In this document: piece by piece, positions 38,121 through 48,732 of the stretch | Layout: each line of letters starts with the position of its first letter | How positions within the stretch are numbered: position 1 is the first letter of the stretch | DNA from: Streptococcus suis | Lineage (GTDB): Bacteria; Bacillota; Bacilli; Lactobacillales; Streptococcaceae | Direction: 5' to 3' | DNA length: 51,034 bases | NCBI RefSeq assembly: GCF_017601095.1 | Contig: NZ_JAGFUX010000011.1 | Span: 1-51,034, forward strand | Program-made: the position numbers and the translations under genes | The notes under the pieces: model-generated | What the model was told of the DNA's origin: nothing | The model's database searches: none | What the model saw: only the letters and a program-made list of their open reading frames with translations

Positions 38121-39680
38121 TTAACTCTCGAAAAATCCCTTCCATTGTTCTACCATATTTCCGCTGGTATAATCGCTCATCATTTCGACCGATTTCACCA
38201 AAGAACGGTTCCAATTGGCCAATCCCTGACAGAAATACTGAACTGCTTGTTCCAAATCTCGTGGATGATTCAAAACCCAACCATTTTCCTTATGCTCAAC
38301 ATAGTCTGTTTTTACTGCTGTGATTTGTGGAATACCAGCACTCAAGGCTGCAATCTGCGTATACAAATCTGGCTGCGTTGACAAATCAATCACCAGACGA
38401 GCACTATCTAACTCCTGAATAATCTGGTTCTCATTTGAAAGTAATTCGAAACGAATTGACTTTAATTCAAACGAATCTGATTCATCCACTTGGTTTTCAC
38501 CTGGCCCTTCCGCGGCATTGAAAAATTGATTCGGATCAAAGTTTTGGTGAATTTTTTCAATCACACGGTGCTCTAAATTCTGTAATGGATAAGAGCGATT
38601 ATAGGTCACGAAGCAAACCTGAAAGAGCGGATTCCCAGCAAGCAGTTGCAAGAGCGAATCAACCACGCTGTCAACACCTTCTAGGTGATCCACCAAACAG
38701 TAGAAAATCATCTCGCGGATATTTTGACTTTGCCCCAGCCTCAAGCGGGTATCAAAAGGAGTCATCCGATGGATTTCTACTTCATTTAGACCCTCGAACT
38801 GACAAAACTGCAGGAGTCTTTCTTCGTTTGAATCCGTATCTACCAAAACATGCTGCGATTGGCGCAAAATAGCTGACAAGAGGATCTTATCACTCCAATC
38901 AAAGCGTTGACCAAAAAATGAAAACATTTTATGGTGTTGCGGAAAAGTCTGTAAAAATAGATTTGTATGCTGTTTATTGGCAGTGATGACAAAAATATCA
39001 TCCTCCTCAACCACTTGACCTTTGAAAACCCGCAAGCGCTCCAAAATCAACTCCTCCCAGGAAGAGTAGAAGGATTTCTCCATGTTCTTATCAGCCAAGG
39101 GATTGATTTCCAATCGATGGTCCTCTGCTCCAAACCATTCCCTCACCTGCCAAACTCCATTTGAATTGAGAAAATCTTGGTAAGCAGGGTGACCATCTTC
39201 GTAAATAATTAAACTTGACAGAAAGCCCCGGTCATCAAAAATATACCGTTGCTCTTCTTTTTCCGATGGTCCAAAATGAATATAGAGCAAATTTCCATCT
39301 TCTGCAAAATGAATCTCAGCCAGTAGCTTCCCTTCTCGTTGCGCAATAACAGCAAAAGGTGAATAGATAAATTCTGTACCCCTAGGCCAGTCCAACTCCT
39401 TGAAGTGGATAGCAGATTGCTGGCTACGGTGCACATTTTGAATATCATCAAAAAAAGACCAATAGCTGACCTTGTGCAAGCCTTGTTTATGGAAAAAATA
39501 GCGCAATTGTGGTTGATAGCCCAATAAAATCAGACTGGCTGACTCATCAACCGTTTCAAACATTTTCACCTGATTAATGGTATCATCGAAACTCACTTGT
39601 TCAATCGTCCGGTACCAGACTAGTGAATCGGCAACCCATTTATTCTGTTCCCCATACCAAGACGGTACAAAATAATACAT
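38121..39680 (-). CDS. asp1: Accessory Sec system protein Asp1
   Basis: A 519-aa protein with a GT-B-like fold in known structures but without glycosyltransferase activity. It associates with Asp2, Asp3 and SecA2 and is needed for export. The start MYYFVPSWYGEQNKWVADSL is diagnostic. RBS AAAGGAGAAGAG lies partly in the 10-nt gap after secY2. Confidence 0.93.
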   Translation of the reverse strand: MYYFVPSWYGEQNKWVADSLVWYRTIEQVSFDDTINQVKMFETVDESASLILLGYQPQLRYFFHKQGLHKVSYWSFFDDIQNVHRSQQSAIHFKELDWPRGTEFIYSPFAVIAQREGKLLAEIHFAEDGNLLYIHFGPSEKEEQRYIFDDRGFLSSLIIYEDGHPAYQDFLNSNGVWQVREWFGAEDHRLEINPLADKNMEKSFYSSWEELILERLRVFKGQVVEEDDIFVITANKQHTNLFLQTFPQHHKMFSFFGQRFDWSDKILLSAILRQSQHVLVDTDSNEERLLQFCQFEGLNEVEIHRMTPFDTRLRLGQSQNIREMIFYCLVDHLEGVDSVVDSLLQLLAGNPLFQVCFVTYNRSYPLQNLEHRVIEKIHQNFDPNQFFNAAEGPGENQVDESDSFELKSIRFELLSNENQIIQELDSARLVIDLSTQPDLYTQIAALSAGIPQITAVKTDYVEHKENGWVLNHPRDLEQAVQYFCQGLANWNRSLVKSVEMMSDYTSGNMVEQWKGFFES

Positions 39681-39690
39681 CTCTTCTCCT

Positions 39691-40896
39691 TTAAATTATG
39701 TCTTCGTACTGCTTCCACGATTGAATAATATCAACCTGCTCCACAATGGTGAGCATCAAAGTCGTCACAATGTAGATATTGTTAACCATCATACCAAGAC
39801 CAGTTTCACCATTAAAATACCACACCAGAAAGAGTGGCAAACTTCCCATCATACAGGTATAAACAGCACCCACAAAGGCCATCCGGTTTAGATAACGAGT
39901 CAAATAGGCCTGTGTTGCCTTTCCTGGACGGATATTTTCAATGTAATCCCCACTCTTTTGCATATTTTCTGCAACCTCTGACGGATCCATATTAAAGTAT
40001 GCAAAGCCATATGAGAGGATAAAGAGGACGCCAGTATACAGCAAGATACCTGGTAGTTCACTCACTGAGAGACTGCCTTCCATTCCTCGCAACCCTGCTA
40101 ACTGCGGTACCACGGCTATCAAGCCTTGTAACAGCAATACTGGCAAGGTCATCAAGGTCATTGCATACATAAAGGGCATACCACCTGCTGGAGTCACCCG
40201 AATCGGAATATAGGATGATTTTAACAGATTGGTATTGAGCATGATCCGTCTGGTAGGAATCCGATACTCTGCCTTATAGACAAGAACTGCAATCCAGACA
40301 AGAACAAGAGCCGCCAATACAAAAAGAACAATGACGATTGGGTTAGCGAGACGACTATCCGTCATGGCAGAAACGCTCATGATAAAACTTAAAATCATGC
40401 TCGCAGCAATGATGGTTGAAGAACCTCCCAAGCCTTTTTCCGTATTCAGATTCCCTAACCACATGAGTACAAAAGTTCCAGCTAATAAGATGACGATGGT
40501 TCCCAAACGCTCATAGGTAGAGACCGATGCTGCCGGCATAATCGCTAAGTAGCCAAAGGCTTGAATAAGTCCCACGATCAACATGATAAAGGTTTGACTC
40601 AAATGGTTTTGCAACTGAGTAAAGGCAGCGTTTAGTTTTAAGAATCCAACAAACCGCCATAAAATCATACTGGTCATCCAAGGACTCAAGCCCAGTGAAA
40701 AAAGATTCAGTTTGGAAAACTCACCACCAGTTACCATAGCAAAGCTATTCAAGGTCATTGCCAAGGCAGTCTGATTTTGGCTTAATTGGTGTGGGTAAGT
40801 GGAGATGGGCGTATACTTACCCAGCATATAAATAAATAGAATTAATATAGTCCAAAGTATGCGTTGCATCAGACTAGAACGTAACATTTTTCTCAT
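39691..40896 (-). CDS. secY2: Accessory Sec system translocase channel SecY2
   Basis: A 401-aa membrane protein with about ten hydrophobic segments, the dedicated channel for SRR adhesins. N-terminal YMLGKYTPISTYPHQ and the later MDPSEVAENMQKSGDYIENI and RPGKATQAYLTRYLNRMAFV are SecY-family cytoplasmic loops. It is shorter than housekeeping SecY (about 430 aa), as for SecY2 proteins. It heads the run secY2-asp1-asp2-asp3-secA2-gtfA-gtfB-asp4 with gaps of 12 nt or less. Confidence 0.95.
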   Translation of the reverse strand: MRKMLRSSLMQRILWTILILFIYMLGKYTPISTYPHQLSQNQTALAMTLNSFAMVTGGEFSKLNLFSLGLSPWMTSMILWRFVGFLKLNAAFTQLQNHLSQTFIMLIVGLIQAFGYLAIMPAASVSTYERLGTIVILLAGTFVLMWLGNLNTEKGLGGSSTIIAASMILSFIMSVSAMTDSRLANPIVIVLFVLAALVLVWIAVLVYKAEYRIPTRRIMLNTNLLKSSYIPIRVTPAGGMPFMYAMTLMTLPVLLLQGLIAVVPQLAGLRGMEGSLSVSELPGILLYTGVLFILSYGFAYFNMDPSEVAENMQKSGDYIENIRPGKATQAYLTRYLNRMAFVGAVYTCMMGSLPLFLVWYFNGETGLGMMVNNIYIVTTLMLTIVEQVDIIQSWKQYEDII

Positions 40897-40920
40897 GAAA
40901 CCTCAATAGTTTTTATTTCT

Positions 40921-40929
40921 ATTTTATCA
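40921..40929 (-). promoter_or_regulatory. Putative secY2 operon promoter
   Basis: The minus strand reads TGATAAAAT (extended -10), about 25 nt before the secY2 ATG and downstream of the adhesin terminator. No good -35. Confidence 0.5.
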
Positions 40930-40964
40930 CAAACCGCAGTTATTCGCACTTCTCACCCATTATG

Positions 40965-40996
40965 AAAACGAAGCCATCTTTCGATGACTTCGTTTT
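40965..40996 (-). terminator. Terminator after the SRR adhesin gene
   Basis: AAAACGAAG with TCATC, loop GAAA, GATGG and CTTCGTTTT; a 14-bp stem with one mismatch, 18 nt after the adhesin stop. It limits read-through from the adhesin into secY2. Confidence 0.82.
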
Positions 40997-41013
40997 TAAC
41001 TGAGGCGAGATGA

Positions 41014-44000
41014 TTACTTCTCACCTTTTCTTCTTCTAGCCGAAATCGCTGTCCCAAGAAGCAATCCTGTTCCTAATACACTTGTGAGAACCGAAGTTGA
41101 CTCGCCTGTATTTGGAAGTTTATCTTTTGCAGTCGTTTTGACTGCTGGTTTTTCTGGATTTGGAACAACTTCAGTTGAACCGTTTGGCTTAGGTGCCCCT
41201 GGGTTAGGATTTGGTGTTGGGATATACGGAATAAGCGTATTTACTCCTGGTGTAGACGGTGTTGGTGGGATGTAGCCCTTAGATGGATCCTCTGGATCAA
41301 CTGGTTGAAGTGGCTGATTCGTATTTGGATCTACTGGCACGTAACCTGGTACATAAGGGATAACTGTATCAGGCGTTGGTGTTACCGGTACATCTGGATT
41401 GTTTGGATCGAATGGATATGGAATCACTGGGTATTCTGTTGATGGAACACCTGGGATTTGTGGAATCCAGTTGGCAACTTTCTGGTAAACGTAAGTTACT
41501 GAAGTTTCACCTGCAACGACTTCACCTGTTTCACTACCGACTGTCTTAGATGGAACAAGTACATAACGACTACCGTCAGCTGTCACAATCTCTGCTGGTT
41601 TGTTATCGGTTGTATCGTAGCTTGTACCTACTGTCGCATCGGCTGTATCTGTCACAGGAAGTTTGATCACATTACCTTCTGTATCCGTGTAATTAACAAC
41701 TACTGAACCAGTTTGAACATAAGGAATTTTTGTATCTACACCTGGATTATCCACTGTTGGTGGGATATAGCCCTTAGATGGATCCTCTGGATCAACTGGT
41801 TTCAATGGTGTGTTATCCGCTGGGTTCACTGGCACGTAACCTGGTACATAAGGGATAACTGTATCAGGCGTTGGTGTTACCGGTACATCTGGATTGTATG
41901 GATCGAATGGATATGGAATCACTGGGTATTCGGTTGTTGGAACACCTGGGATCTGTGGAATCCAGTTGGCAACTTTCTGGTAAACGTAAGTTACTGAAGT
42001 TTCACCTGCAACGACTTCACCTGTTTCACTACCGACTGTCTTAGATGGAACAAGTACATAACGAGTGCCATCAGCTGTTACAATCTCATTCGGCTTGTTA
42101 TCGGTTGTATCGTAGCTTGTACCTACTGTCGCATCGGCTGTATCTGTCACAGGAAGTTTGATCACATTACCTTCTGTATCCGTGTAATTAACAACTACTG
42201 AACCAGTTTGAACATAAGGAATTTTTGTATCTACACCTGGATTATCCACTGTTGGTGGGATATAGCCCTTAGATGGATCCTCTGGATCAACTGGTTGAAG
42301 TGGCTGATTCGTATTTGGATCTACTGGCACGTAACCTGGTACATAAGGGATAACTGTATCAGGCGTTGGTGTTACCGGTACATCTGGATTGTGTGGATCG
42401 AATGGGTATGGAATCTCTGGGTATTCTGTTGCTGGAACACCTGGGATTTGTGGAATCCAGTTGGCAACTTTTTGGTAAACATAGGTTACGGAAGTTTCAC
42501 CTGCAACGACTTCACCTGTTTCACTACCTACTGTCTTAGATGGAACAAGTACATATTTCGTACCGTCAGCTGTCACAATCTCATTCGGCTTGTTATCGGT
42601 TGTATCGTAGCTTGTACCTACTGTAGCATTGGCTGTATCTGTCACAGGAAGTTTGATCACATTACCTTCTGTATCAACATAGTTTACGATAACAGAACCA
42701 ATATTTGCGAGTTCAGATGCTGAGGTTGATGCTGATTCTGAGACAGATGCGCTTTCTGAAATAGACTTGCTGGTTGATTCTGATTGAGAAATCACAATGC
42801 TTGCAGATTCTGAGATAGACCTGCTGGTTGATTCTGATTGAGAAATCACAATGCTTGCAGATTCTGAGACAGATCTACTAGTTGATTCTGATTGAGAAAT
42901 TACTTTACTTACAGACTCAGAAACTGATTCAGATGCTGATTTTGATGCAGATTCTGATTCGGAAATAGCTTTACTTGCGGATTCAGATACTGAGGTTGAG
43001 GTTGACTCTGATTCAGAAATTGCCTTACTTGCTGATTCTGACACTGATGTTGAAGTTGACTCTGATTCAGAAATTGCCTTACTTGCTGATTCTGACACTG
43101 AGGTTGAAGTTGACTCTGATTCAGAAATTGCCTTACTTAGGGATTCTGAAACTGAGGTTGACGTTGACTCAGAAACTGAAGCTGACTCTGACGCTGAAAT
43201 AGATTCTGAAATCGACTTAGACTCAGAAACCGAAGCTGACTCAGATACTGAAATTGACTCAGATATTGATTTAGACTCAGATATTGAGAGTGACTCTGAT
43301 TGGGAAGCTGACTCTGACTCTGAAATAGCTTTACTTGCGGATTCAGATACCGAGGTTGACGTTGACTCTGATTCAGAGATAGCCTTACTTGCAGATTCTG
43401 ACACTGACGTTGAAGTTGACTCTGACTCTGAAATCACCTTACTTAGGGATTCTGACACTGACGTTGAAGTTGACTCTGATTCAGAAATCACCTTACTTAC
43501 AGATTCTGACACTGAGGTTGAGGTTGACTCTGATTCAGAAATTACCTTACTTGCAGATTCTGACACTGAGGTTGAAGTCGATGCTGACTCAGAAATTACC
43601 TTACTTACAGATTCTGACACTGAAGCTGACTCTGACGCTGAAATAGATTCTGAAATCGACTTAGACTCAGAGACCGAAGCTGACTCAGATACTGAAATTG
43701 ACTCAGATATTGATTTAGACTCAGATATTGAGAGTGACTCTGATTGGGAAGCTGACTCTGACTCTGAAATAGCTTTACTTGCGGATTCAGATACCGAGGT
43801 TGACGTTGACTCTGATTCAGAAATTGCCTTACTTGCAGATTCTGACACTGAAGTTGACTCTGACGCTGAAATAGATTCTGAAATCGACTTAGACTCAGAA
43901 ACCGAAGTTGACTCAGATACTGAAATTGACTCAGATATTGATTTAGACTCAGATATTGAGAGTGACTCTGATTGGGAAGCTGACTCTGACTCTGAAATCA

Positions 44001-47000
44001 CCTTACTTAGGGATTCTGAAACTGAGGTTGAGGTTGACTCTGATTCAGAAATTACCTTACTTGCAGATTCTGACACTGAGGTTGAAGTCGATGCTGACTC
44101 AGAAATTACCTTACTTACAGATTCTGACACTGAAGCTGACTCTGACGCTGAAATAGATTCTGAAATCGACTTAGACTCAGAGACCGAAGCTGACTCAGAT
44201 ACTGAAATTGACTCAGATATTGATTTAGACTCAGATATTGAGAGTGACTCTGATTGGGAAGCTGACTCTGACTCTGAAATAGCTTTACTTGCGGATTCAG
44301 ATACTGAGGTTGAGGTTGACTCTGATTCAGAAATTGCCTTACTTGCTGATTCTGAGACAGATTTACTAGTTGACTCTGACTCGGAAATGGCTTTGCTAGC
44401 GGATTCTGATACTGAAGTTGACTCAGACGCTGAAATAGATTCTGAAATCGACTTAGACTCAGAAACCGAAGCTGACTCAGATGCTGAAATTGACTCAGAT
44501 ACTGATTTAGACTCAGATATTGAGAGTGACTCTGATTGGGAAGCTGACTCTGACTCTGAAATTGCCTTACTTGCAGATTCTGACACTGATGTTGAAGTTG
44601 ACTCTGATTCAGAAATCACCTTGCTTACAGATTCTGATACTGAAGTTGACTCTGACGCTGAAATAGATTCTGAAATCGACTTAGACTCAGAAACCGAAGT
44701 TGACTCAGATACTGAAATTGACTCAGATATTGATTTAGACTCAGATATTGAGAGTGACTCTGATTGGGAAGCTGACTCTGACTCTGAAATAGCTTTACTT
44801 GCGGATTCAGATACTGAGGTTGAGGTTGACTCTGATTCAGAAATTGCCTTACTTGCTGATTCTGAGACAGATTTACTAGTTGACTCTGACTCGGAAATGG
44901 CTTTGCTAGCGGATTCTGATACTGAAGTTGACTCAGACGCTGAAATAGATTCTGAAATCGACTTAGACTCAGAAACCGAAGCTGACTCAGATGCTGAAAT
45001 TGACTCAGATACTGATTTAGACTCAGATATTGAGAGTGACTCTGATTGGGAAGCTGACTCTGACTCGGAAATGGCTTTACTTGCTGATTCAGATACCGAG
45101 GTTGAGGTTGACTCAGATTCTGAAATAGCTTTACTTGCTGATTCAGATACTGAGGTTGAAGTTGACTCAGATTCTGAGATAGCTTTGCTGGCTGATTCTG
45201 ATACTGAAGTTGAAGCGGATTCTGATGTTGAAATAGATTCAGACTCAGAAGTATTAACTTTATACCAATGAGTTGTGACCGTACCAGTAATCGTTGCTGG
45301 AGTATTGTTAAAAGTAAACGGTTGGAATGTTCCATGGTAGTTAATTTTTCGAGGCTGTAAATTACCATCTGCATCCAAAATTGGATATTGAGTTTTTCCT
45401 TTTGCATCAATCCACGGCGTAGCTCGTGCCATCTCATCTGGCTTGTTTTGGTCTGCAGTATAAATTAAATTCCAATCAATTTTCTCAGGTTCGGCAGGAA
45501 TCTTATAGTATTCATCGTCATACCCTCTTCTAATCCACTGAGTTTGGATTTGAGAACCATTGGGATTCCGTAACGAAACACGAATTGCATATAGTTCACC
45601 AGGTCCTGCAGCAGGGTTTACCACAATATCAAAAGCGCTTTTCTTCAAATCAAATTCTGCAGGATCTGTAATCGGTGTTCCAGTACCAATTTGTCCCTCA
45701 TTAATATTAGCACCCCCTGGTGTCGTAACAGTGAACTTGGTCAACAATTCTGGATTCAATAATGTATTGGTATTTGTTGTCCCAGGTGCCATTTCACTGG
45801 TAGTCAAAAGTTTAACAAAGCCATCAGTATTTGTTGTTAGGAAATCTTTGGTCAATCCAGATGCGCGATCATCGATATAAAGGTCTTTCGTTACAGTGCC
45901 ATCCGTACCAACTGGATTTGCGATAATTTTAGATGCAACTGGACTACCATATGGTTCTCGTGTTTGATCAACATATCTTATTGCAGCATATTTAGGATAA
46001 GATTCAACTGTTGTAGTAGAGGTGGTATAGATATATCCAGGGAATGTACGTACTCCAGATGGCGTAACTTCTAAACCTGGTACAGAAACAAGGTCATATC
46101 GTGCCAGGACTGTATCAGTACCTTCTACTTTGTAGTAAGTTGGAACTTCAATTAGACGTGGCACCAAAGTATTAGCCACAACTGTGTTGTTATCAAATGA
46201 AAAACTGAGTGTTCCCGCTGTAGTCTCAGTAAGCGATTCCCCAACAAAATTTACAACGATTGGCTTTTTCACACCAGACGTTGCTTGGAATGTTGTAAAG
46301 TCCGAACTATCTCCTACATTTAGATAGTCCACTTCAAGGACATTCCCAGTTTTATCTACCAACTCAACAAGAATTGCTGAAAGTGCTGGGTCTGATGAAA
46401 TAGAAGCACGGAAATAGGAACCGTCACTGTCGCCATCTCCTTCATTTAGGATATAATATCCTGGCCGTACACCATCATACCACGTAGAAAGTGGAGCATA
46501 GTGGAATGTATAGTAGCCTGCAACTGTTGTAGCAGTCATGGTATCTTTTGTGATAGATGCTACTGACGCACCGTTAGCATCTCCCATTGATGGTGCAGCA
46601 GTTGTTGCATCAACCAGGACACCTGTACCAGAACCGATAGTTGATGAAGCAGTAATAGCCAACATCGCCGTCAAAACTCCGTCTTCATCACGTTTCAAGA
46701 GTTCCGTTGCCAAGGCTTCGTTCGCAACTTTTACGGCTAGGATTTGTGCTTCTACTTGTTCGATAGTCGCTGCTGGGTTAGCTAAAACAAGTTTGGCTGT
46801 CGAAATTTCAACCTGTGCAGCTGCAACTGCTGATGCAAGACTTGCATCTTCAACTTTTACCAACTCTTTTTGACCAAGGTCAACCAAGATTTCAGCTTCT
46901 GATGTTACTTGTTCCAAAACTTGAGCTGGCGTTTCTGTGACAACTTCTTCTGATTCTGCAGGCACTACATTTTCAATAGCAGTTTCAGAACCTGCAACAA

Positions 47001-47520
47001 CTACCGCTTCTGAAACAGCTTCACTCAAGAGAACAGACTCAGATGTTGAAAGTGATTCAGACAGGGAGGAAGAATCAGACTCTGAGCTTGAAACTGATTC
47101 TGAAATCGAAATTGATTCAGATACTGAAAGAGATGCAGACTCAGTAGTAGTCTCTGATTGACTTTCTGATTCAGATACAACTTCTGTTGTCGTCCCTTCC
47201 AAGACAACTGTTTCATTAGTGACCAATGTTTCACCAGTGAGTACTTTTTCAACTGCAACTTCTTCTGCAAAAATTTGCTCAGCAGCCATCTGTGTCCCGA
47301 GTAGTGCACTTGCTGCCACCAAACCTCGTACAAGACCAGAGGAATTTGGTACTAATTTTGAACCATCAATTTTAACGGATTTTCCAGAATCGCTACCTGC
47401 ATGACGGAATAAGCCAATGCTTGACATGACTGTCCGCACCCAATGCTTCCCCGATTTGTGCATCTTGACACGGCTATTTCGTGAAACTTCCGTAAAATGC
47501 TTATTTACTTGTTTTCTCAC
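41014..47520 (-). CDS. Serine-rich repeat (SRR) glycoprotein adhesin, LPxTG-anchored
   Basis: A 2168-aa cell-wall adhesin and the presumed substrate of the adjacent accessory Sec system. Residues 1-85 form the long SRR-type signal ([10 protein letters not shown] and a hydrophobic part, cleavage near IFA-EEV). Residues about 113-163 are a first short Ser-rich repeat. About 165-753 are a non-repetitive ligand-binding region. About 754-1603 are a second long Ser-rich repeat built from 18-aa modules such as [18 protein letters not shown]. About 1604-2100 are three MucBP-like units of about 165 aa ([20 protein letters not shown]..., with proline-rich spacers). The end is LPNTGES (Leu2135) plus membrane anchor and ARRRKGEK. 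The start is GTG at 47520. The ligand is unknown; sialylated glycans or vimentin have been reported for S. suis SRR proteins, from memory. Confidence 0.95.
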   Translation of the reverse strand: MRKQVNKHFTEVSRNSRVKMHKSGKHWVRTVMSSIGLFRHAGSDSGKSVKIDGSKLVPNSSGLVRGLVAASALLGTQMAAEQIFAEEVAVEKVLTGETLVTNETVVLEGTTTEVVSESESQSETTTESASLSVSESISISESVSSSESDSSSLSESLSTSESVLLSEAVSEAVVVAGSETAIENVVPAESEEVVTETPAQVLEQVTSEAEILVDLGQKELVKVEDASLASAVAAAQVEISTAKLVLANPAATIEQVEAQILAVKVANEALATELLKRDEDGVLTAMLAITASSTIGSGTGVLVDATTAAPSMGDANGASVASITKDTMTATTVAGYYTFHYAPLSTWYDGVRPGYYILNEGDGDSDGSYFRASISSDPALSAILVELVDKTGNVLEVDYLNVGDSSDFTTFQATSGVKKPIVVNFVGESLTETTAGTLSFSFDNNTVVANTLVPRLIEVPTYYKVEGTDTVLARYDLVSVPGLEVTPSGVRTFPGYIYTTSTTTVESYPKYAAIRYVDQTREPYGSPVASKIIANPVGTDGTVTKDLYIDDRASGLTKDFLTTNTDGFVKLLTTSEMAPGTTNTNTLLNPELLTKFTVTTPGGANINEGQIGTGTPITDPAEFDLKKSAFDIVVNPAAGPGELYAIRVSLRNPNGSQIQTQWIRRGYDDEYYKIPAEPEKIDWNLIYTADQNKPDEMARATPWIDAKGKTQYPILDADGNLQPRKINYHGTFQPFTFNNTPATITGTVTTHWYKVNTSESESISTSESASTSVSESASKAISESESTSTSVSESASKAISESESTSTSVSESASKAISESESASQSESLSISESKSVSESISASESASVSESKSISESISASESTSVSESASKAISESESTSKSVSESASKAISESESTSTSVSESASKAISESESASQSESLSISESKSISESISVSESTSVSESKSISESISASESTSVSESVSKVISESESTSTSVSESASKAISESESASQSESLSISESKSVSESISASESASVSESKSISESISASESTSVSESASKAISESESTSKSVSESASKAISESESTSTSVSESASKAISESESASQSESLSISESKSISESISVSESASVSESKSISESISASESASVSESVSKVISESASTSTSVSESASKVISESESTSTSVSESLSKVISESESASQSESLSISESKSISESISVSESTSVSESKSISESISASESTSVSESASKAISESESTSTSVSESASKAISESESASQSESLSISESKSISESISVSESASVSESKSISESISASESASVSESVSKVISESASTSTSVSESASKVISESESTSTSVSESVSKVISESESTSTSVSESLSKVISESESTSTSVSESASKAISESESTSTSVSESASKAISESESASQSESLSISESKSISESISVSESASVSESKSISESISASESASVSESTSTSVSESLSKAISESESTSTSVSESASKAISESESTSTSVSESASKAISESESTSTSVSESASKAISESESASKSASESVSESVSKVISQSESTSRSVSESASIVISQSESTSRSISESASIVISQSESTSKSISESASVSESASTSASELANIGSVIVNYVDTEGNVIKLPVTDTANATVGTSYDTTDNKPNEIVTADGTKYVLVPSKTVGSETGEVVAGETSVTYVYQKVANWIPQIPGVPATEYPEIPYPFDPHNPDVPVTPTPDTVIPYVPGYVPVDPNTNQPLQPVDPEDPSKGYIPPTVDNPGVDTKIPYVQTGSVVVNYTDTEGNVIKLPVTDTADATVGTSYDTTDNKPNEIVTADGTRYVLVPSKTVGSETGEVVAGETSVTYVYQKVANWIPQIPGVPTTEYPVIPYPFDPYNPDVPVTPTPDTVIPYVPGYVPVNPADNTPLKPVDPEDPSKGYIPPTVDNPGVDTKIPYVQTGSVVVNYTDTEGNVIKLPVTDTADATVGTSYDTTDNKPAEIVTADGSRYVLVPSKTVGSETGEVVAGETSVTYVYQKVANWIPQIPGVPSTEYPVIPYPFDPNNPDVPVTPTPDTVIPYVPGYVPVDPNTNQPLQPVDPEDPSKGYIPPTPSTPGVNTLIPYIPTPNPNPGAPKPNGSTEVVPNPEKPAVKTTAKDKLPNTGESTSVLTSVLGTGLLLGTAISARRRKGEK
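41270..42705 (-). repeat. Three MucBP-type repeat units in the adhesin C-terminus
   Basis: The DNA repeats with a step of about 492-495 bp (equivalent points near 41276, 41770 and 42265), giving three units of VVNYx[20 protein letters not shown] plus a spacer with [19 protein letters not shown] and [14 protein letters not shown]. Units are nearly identical at nucleotide level, and very similar to those at 48900-50500. Confidence 0.9.
42711..45258 (-). repeat. Serine-rich repeat region 2 with hierarchical 54-bp modules
   Basis: This encodes about 849 aa in which nearly every second residue is Ser. A landmark ([14 protein letters not shown], seen as TGGGAAGC on the plus strand) occurs at about 43301, 43745, 43973, 44255, 44537, 44765 and 45047. 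Its spacings are 444, 228, 282, 282, 228 and 282 bp. All equal 174 plus a whole number of 54-bp modules (5, 1, 2, 2, 1, 2). The region is glycosylated in known SRR proteins and is prone to length change. Confidence 0.85.
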
Positions 47521-47583
47521 TTCATGTTTCTCCTTTTATGTTATTTAGATTTGTTTGACAAAGTCAACACTTATCCAATCTAC

Positions 47584-47611
47584 ATATTAACATAATTGGA
47601 CGATTTTTCAA
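47584..47611 (-). promoter_or_regulatory. SRR adhesin promoter
   Basis: On the minus strand there is TTGAAA (47606-47611), a 16-nt spacer and TAATAT (47584-47589), giving a leader of about 57 nt. A TTGAC-TTT-GTCAA inverted repeat lies in the leader between promoter and RBS and might be an operator. Confidence 0.6.
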
Positions 47612-47793
47612 CAAATTATATGCAATTTTTACAACAAATTCGCTTTCATTTTTTATCAGAAATAATCAAAAAAAGTTTCTTTCATATTTCGAAAATTAAA
47701 GAGATAGCAAACACTTTATCTTACAAAAATGTAAAACTCTTTGTTTACAAATACACAGTCTTTGAAAGACTTATCAGTATTATTCAAAGCAAA

Positions 47794-47821
47794 AAAAGTT
47801 AGAAACAATTTTCTAACTTTT
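47794..47821. terminator. Hairpin between the orphan gene and the SRR adhesin
   Basis: Arms AAAAGTTAGAAA and TTTCTAACTTTT with a 4-nt loop. It lies 136 bp after the 47957 gene and could end its transcript; A/T flanks allow both directions. Apart from this hairpin and the adhesin promoter, I see nothing in 47612-47956. Confidence 0.7.
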
Positions 47822-47956
47822 GGGGTGATATTCTAACTCCATAGAGTATTTTATTTTTGACTATCATACCAGTACTATTTACTGTTTTTTAAACTTTGAA
47901 ATAGAAAAATGTCAGAGTTGTATTTTCAATCTCAAATAAATACTATCACCAGAGCA

Positions 47957-48547
47957 TTATTTAATGTGTTCTATCTTAATTGGATTTTCCAGCGCTTTTT
48001 TACCAAATCTAACAAAATAATTCTCTTTTTCATTGTTAGAATTTGTTTTCTGGAAAATGTAAACCCTTATCCTACCAGCACCATCACTAACCTGTTCACA
48101 ACTATTATCTAAACCAAAGTATTTTATTAAATCAGCAGTCTTTAGATAAATATCAAACTTATTATCCCGTACTTTAAAATTTATATATTGGTTATCTATT
48201 AATTGTTGCTTTGTAAATGTATAGTATGTTCTTACTTCCCAACCAGACTCATTATCCGGACCATAGTTTTTACTTAATTTTCTTAATACATCTGATTCTT
48301 TATCATCACTCTCTTCCGATATTTTGTCTATACTATCATTTAATATTTTTGATGAAGCAGTTATTTCATTAGCTTCAACAATATCTTCAGTATTTATCTC
48401 TAATCCTTGTTTAACTGATTTATATATCTTTGAAATAAATATCGACATTGTATTGTTCCTCATAATAATACTTGCAATTAAAAATAATATTAGCGGTGAT
48501 ATTATATTAGTTAAGATTGGAAAGATTAACTGTTCTACAATATACAT
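47957..48547 (-). CDS. Hypothetical protein with N-terminal membrane anchor
   Basis: A 196-aa protein, family not recognised. An N-terminal hydrophobic stretch (about residues 5-28, IFPILTNIISPLILFLIASI) should anchor it, with the rest (acidic linker about 50-90, then a mixed domain with WEVRTYYTFTKQQLIDNQYI and a C-terminal basic end) probably on the cytoplasmic side. Base composition is clearly more AT-rich than its neighbours, a sign of separate origin. AAAGGAG precedes ATG 48547, and a -10 (TATAAT) is at 48570-48575. It lies alone between two SRR adhesin genes in the same direction. Confidence 0.8.
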   Translation of the reverse strand: MYIVEQLIFPILTNIISPLILFLIASIIMRNNTMSIFISKIYKSVKQGLEINTEDIVEANEITASSKILNDSIDKISEESDDKESDVLRKLSKNYGPDNESGWEVRTYYTFTKQQLIDNQYINFKVRDNKFDIYLKTADLIKYFGLDNSCEQVSDGAGRIRVYIFQKTNSNNEKENYFVRFGKKALENPIKIEHIK

Positions 48548-48569
48548 ATTTTCTCCTTTACCTTTTTAT

Positions 48570-48575
48570 ATTATA
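48570..48575 (-). promoter_or_regulatory. -10 element of the orphan gene
   Basis: TATAAT on the minus strand, about 22 nt before the ATG. The -35 is unclear (a TTGAGT lies 20 nt further upstream). Confidence 0.5.
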
Positions 48576-48683
48576 CTATCATGTTTTTCTTTTTTACTCA
48601 ACATTTAATACTAAAATATTTTTTTGAGGTTTAATAGAGCAATAATGATTGGTAGACTAATACTTTCATTGATATTAAATACA

Positions 48684-48712
48684 AAAAAAGAAGGTCATAG
48701 ACCTTCTTTTTT
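48684..48712 (-). terminator. Terminator of the second SRR adhesin gene
   Basis: AAAAAAGAAGGTC, loop TAT, GACCTTCTTTTTT on the minus strand; a 13-bp perfect stem about 20 nt after the stop codon. Confidence 0.9.
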
Positions 48713-48732
48713 GATCAACCATCTAACGATGA

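Noticed and set aside
44387..45271. A 294-aa plus-strand open frame rich in Asp, Ser and Glu opposite the serine repeat
   Set aside because: It is the mirror of TCN-GAN codons in the adhesin repeat; a repeat with a period divisible by three and no stop in one phase gives long antisense frames. No RBS or promoter was seen and its composition is a pure reflection of the sense codons.
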